A stretch of DNA of 36,623 bases. Origin: JACJXF01 sp964349045. Its GTDB lineage: Bacteria; Bacteroidota; Bacteroidia; Bacteroidales; GCA-2748055. The notes beneath the pieces were generated by a model that saw nothing but the letters and a program-made list of their open reading frames with translations, was not told the DNA's origin and did no database searches. A program made the position numbers and the translations under genes. Position 1 is the first letter of the stretch; each line of letters begins with the position of its first letter. Of the stretch, positions 34,551 through 36,623 are shown piece by piece. The stretch is from positions 1-36,623 of the forward strand of contig CAYGFI010000030.1 of the NCBI GenBank assembly GCA_964349045.1. Direction: 5' to 3'.

Positions 34551-35859
34551 ATGCAAACAATTGACAATGTATTATCAGCAAGGAATCTCACGGAATCCTG
34601 CGCCGGAGTTGTAAAAAACAGGGAAGCAGGGGGAATAGACCGTATGAGCGTTGGTCAGCTGAAATCTTATCTGGATTTGAACAGGGAAGAATTATGCGAA
34701 ACCATACGTGAAGGTAAGTATATTCCACAGCCTATACGAGGTAAGGAGATATCCAAGCGCAACGGCAAGACACGCATGTTTGGTATTCCTACGGTAGTAG
34801 ACCGGATGCTACAACAGGCAGTCACACGGGTAATAATGCCCCAATTCGAGTATATGTTTTCTGAACAGCTATGGGTTCCGGCCACAACGGAATACGTTAC
34901 AGGCGGTACAGAAATCGTTGGGGTACATCAATTCAGGGTATCAACACATTGTAGAAATAGACCTGAAGGGATTTTTCGACGAAGTAGACCACTGCTTGTT
35001 ACTGGATTTGTTGCACCGGAAAGAGAAATGCCCCGTCACCATGCATCTTGTTCGCAGGTGGTTAAGGGCGCCCATATGGGTAAATGGCGAATTAATCAAA
35101 CGGAGAAAAGGCGTACCACAGGGCAGCCCTATCAGCCCGTTACTATCCAACATCATGTTACATGAGCTGGATATGGAGATGGAAAGGCAAGGGCTACGTT
35201 TTGTGCGCTATGCCGATGATTTCAGTATTTACTGCAAAACCAAAAGCGAAGCAAGGGAGAAAGGCAACAAAATTTACCTCTTCCTGAGAGACAAATTAAA
35301 ATTGCCGATCAACCGGGAGAAAAGCGGCATCCGAAGACCGGTAAACTTTTCGATACTTGGATACGGTTTTGTTCCCACCTATCAAAAGGGAGTAAAAGGC
35401 CAATATCAGTTAGTCGTTGAACAGAGCCGATGGAAGCAGCTCAAAGCCAAGCTAAAGGAGGCAACCCGGAAAACCACCCCCATGACTTTCGATGAACGGG
35501 TACAGAAGATCAAGGCAATCCACCGTGGATGGATAAACAATTTCCGGCTGGCCAGTATTCAGGAAAAACTGAAAGAACTGGATGGATGGCTTCGAAACCG
35601 CTTGCGGTATTGTATCTGGCACCATTGGAAGAAGAGGGAACGGAAACGAAAGAACCTCATCAGGCTTGGCGTAAACCATCGCGACGCCTTCAGGTGGAGC
35701 AGAAGTAGACTTGGCGGCTGGGCAATCGCCCAAAGTCCCATTTTGAATACTACTATCACCGTGAAATTACTTTATAAGAGAGGATACGAATCCATGTTCT
35801 CATGGTACCAAAAGATCGTTCCTCATAAATTTACCCCAACGCTATTTCCTATTGTTTAA
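34551..35859 (+). pseudogene. ltrA: Group II intron reverse transcriptase/maturase, frameshifted
   Basis: The intron-encoded protein would be about 435 residues. The first frame has MQTIDNVLSARN, GGIDRMSVGQLKSYL and MFGIPTVVDRMLQQAVTRVI, then goes out of frame at about 34866 inside the FSE-SYGFRP junction. The next frame reads YGFRPQRNTLQAVQKSLGYI and continues with IDLKGFFDEV, GVPQGSPISPLLSNIMLHEL, the active site YADD (35209-35220), KLPINREKSGIRRP and domain X (WINNFRLASIQEKLKELDGW, RLGGWAIAQSP). No HNH endonuclease domain follows. The span 34551-35859 is 1309 bp, one base more than a multiple of three, so a single extra base explains it. It may be a real mutation or an assembly error. Confidence 0.88.
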
Positions 35860-35871
35860 TGAACCGCCGTA

Positions 35872-35902
35872 GCGCCTATGCTGAAGCTTCGGCCTAAGCA
35901 TA
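35872..35902 (+). repeat. 31-bp palindromic insert 1 in domain V
   Basis: It begins GCGCC, has arms TATGC and GCATA, and carries the core TGAAGCTTCGGC. The dinucleotide TA lies at both ends, and removing 31 bp restores the uninterrupted helix. Confidence 0.85.
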
Positions 35903-35915
35903 TACGAGGCCCGTA

Positions 35916-35946
35916 GCGCCTATGCTGAAGCTTCGGCGTATGCATA
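35916..35946 (+). repeat. 31-bp palindromic insert 2 in domain V
   Basis: It has the same 5' half as insert 1, differs in the four bases after the core, and has TA at both ends. It sits on the opposite strand of the domain V helix. Confidence 0.85.
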
Positions 35947-35958
35947 CGTACGGTGGTG

Positions 35959-35989
35959 GCGCCTGTGCTGAAGCTTCAGCGCAAGCATG
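35959..35989 (+). repeat. 31-bp palindromic insert 3 in the V-VI linker
   Basis: It carries the core TGAAGCTTCAGC with arms TGTGC and GCATG. Here the flanking dinucleotide is TG on both sides, in place of TA. Removal restores GGTGGTGTGAG, the usual V-VI linker. Confidence 0.8.
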
Positions 35990-35991
35990 TG

Positions 35992-36037
35992 AGTGGCGCA
36001 CTCCGTCAGCTTTGGCTGGCGGAGCCGTCTACTCGAT
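35992..36037 (+). ncRNA. Group II intron domain VI and 3' end
   Basis: CTCCGTCAGC (36001-36010) and GCTGGCGGAG (36015-36024) make a 10-bp stem with a TTTG loop, followed by CCGTCTACTCGATT, which resembles the usual 3' end with a branch-point A. The exact splice site was not resolved. Confidence 0.6.
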
Positions 36038-36075
36038 TATAGCCATGTGCTCTATATCCATATTTTACTCAATGG

Positions 36076-36623
36076 TTACTTTTTTTTATTTCCGAAATAC
36101 TTTTGTCTTAATGCAAACAATTTTTCTTTCTTAATAGGTTTTGTCAGATAGCCATCGCAGCCGGCAGCCAGAAACCGCTGTTCGTCTCCAGTTTGGGCAT
36201 AGGCAGTGGTTGCGATAATCGGTAATTCCGGCCGGAATTCACGAATGAGCTTAGTAGCTTCGAGTCCATTCATCACAGGCATTCTTATGTCCATTAGCAC
36301 CAGTGTGATATCGGTATGTTGTTTGCAAAGTTCCACAGCTTCGAAACCATTTTTGGCCAGCAAGTAATCGCATCCTGCCTGTTTTAAAACCACTTCCATG
36401 TACAAATAATTTGATTCTTCATCTTCAGCTATTAGTACCAAAGGCTTTCCTGTAATAATACTATTTTTTTCCTCCACTGGTGCAAATTTTTCTGCAACTT
36501 CTGTTTCATTGAATGGCACCGTAAATTTAAATATTGAGCCTTTGCCCTTTTCAGAAGCGACCGAAATTGTGCCTCCAAGCAGGTTAACCAATCCACTTGC
36601 AATAGAGAGTCCAAGCCCGCTCC
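36076..36623 (-). CDS. Hybrid histidine kinase, C-terminal part (ATPase end and receiver)
   Basis: This is the 3' end of a gene entering from the right edge. The frame is open to the window end, where SGLGLSIASGLVNLLGGTIS forms the G2 box of a HATPase. A short linker leads to a receiver domain: LVLIAEDEESNYLYMEVVL, the phospho-Asp in LVLMDIRMPVMNG, the conserved Thr in IIATTAY and Lys in YLTKPIKKEK. The protein ends with a basic tail, and no output domain follows the receiver, so signalling likely passes to a separate partner. It lies 39 bp past the intron end; I saw no sign that the intron interrupts it. Confidence 0.9.
   Translation of the reverse strand, partial: SGLGLSIASGLVNLLGGTISVASEKGKGSIFKFTVPFNETEVAEKFAPVEEKNSIITGKPLVLIAEDEESNYLYMEVVLKQAGCDYLLAKNGFEAVELCKQHTDITLVLMDIRMPVMNGLEATKLIREFRPELPIIATTAYAQTGDEQRFLAAGCDGYLTKPIKKEKLFALRQKYFGNKKK

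Larger units (their letters stand above)
35861..35958 (+). ncRNA. Group II intron domain V, interrupted by two inserts
   Basis: The native pieces GAACCGCCGTA (35861-35871), TACGAGGCCCGTA (35903-35915) and CGTACGGTGGTG (35947-35958) join into a normal domain V of about 36 nt. CCGCCGU pairs with ACGGUGG around a bulge. One insert enters each strand of the helix near the bulge. Confidence 0.82.
33962..36037 (+). mobile_element. Group II intron with frameshifted maturase, invaded by small palindromes
   Basis: The 5' part reads GGCGACCGATGGGTGAAAGT, then GGGGTAACGTCCGGAAGTG, which are standard group II intron domain I sequences. A reverse transcriptase/maturase frame follows in domain IV. The 3' part holds domain V (GAACCGCCGTA, TACGAGGCCCGTA and CGTACGGTGGTG, with inserts between) and domain VI, ending near CTACTCGATT. 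Boundaries are approximate, because the 5' GUGYG start reads as ATGGCG here. Total length about 2.08 kb. The inserts and the frameshift suggest a decaying copy. Confidence 0.85.

Overview
The window looks like a draft scaffold from a T9SS-bearing, glycan-degrading member of Bacteroidota, probably a Bacteroidales/Marinilabiliales-type environmental lineage. The evidence is a SusC/SusD pair, a hybrid two-component (HTCS) regulator, TAnnTTTG promoter boxes, Bacteroidota-style lipoproteins and one type IX secretion C-terminal domain. A 10-N gap at 484-493 means the first 480 bases may not truly adjoin the rest. No tRNA, rRNA or CRISPR array was seen.

Region 1 (585-19782) is a polysaccharide utilisation locus. 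A minus-strand operon runs from 13717 to 585: GH130 glycosidase/phosphorylase, MFS transporter, a lipoprotein of unknown enzyme-like family, SusC, SusD, a LamG lipoprotein and a large secreted protein. The secreted protein repeats the unknown domain and adds LamG and T9SS domains. Upstream lies a 1354-residue HTCS, and divergent to it is a Tat-exported Asp-box protein. The likely logic is extracellular binding and cleavage, SusCD import, periplasmic processing, MFS uptake, and cytoplasmic GH130 attack on a mannoside-like sugar. The substrate itself cannot be read from the sequence. A strong hairpin splits the last gene from the SusCD part of the operon.

Region 2 (19864-30112) holds ordinary metabolic and envelope genes on the minus strand: an acidic amino acid/dicarboxylate symporter, a small membrane protein, an amidase lipoprotein, a surface lipoprotein, a DASS-family anion symporter, a transglutaminase-like TPR protein and an alpha/alpha-toroid protein. 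The spaces between them carry palindromic repeats, including two 32-bp tandem arrays that start at the same point of a larger C-rich palindrome.

Region 3 (30113-33900) is a defence-like island. It holds a NotI-family restriction enzyme overlapping a D12-class adenine methyltransferase, and then a two-TM protein with a PD-(D/E)XK-like signature. Each unit is followed by the same pair of direct repeats, so the island reads as two cassettes.

Region 4 (about 33962-36037) is a group II intron with a frameshifted reverse transcriptase/maturase. Short hairpin elements of the same family as the 32-bp arrays have entered its RNA: two inside catalytic domain V, one between domains V and VI, and one in a domain I hairpin. 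The window ends in the 3' part of a hybrid histidine kinase.
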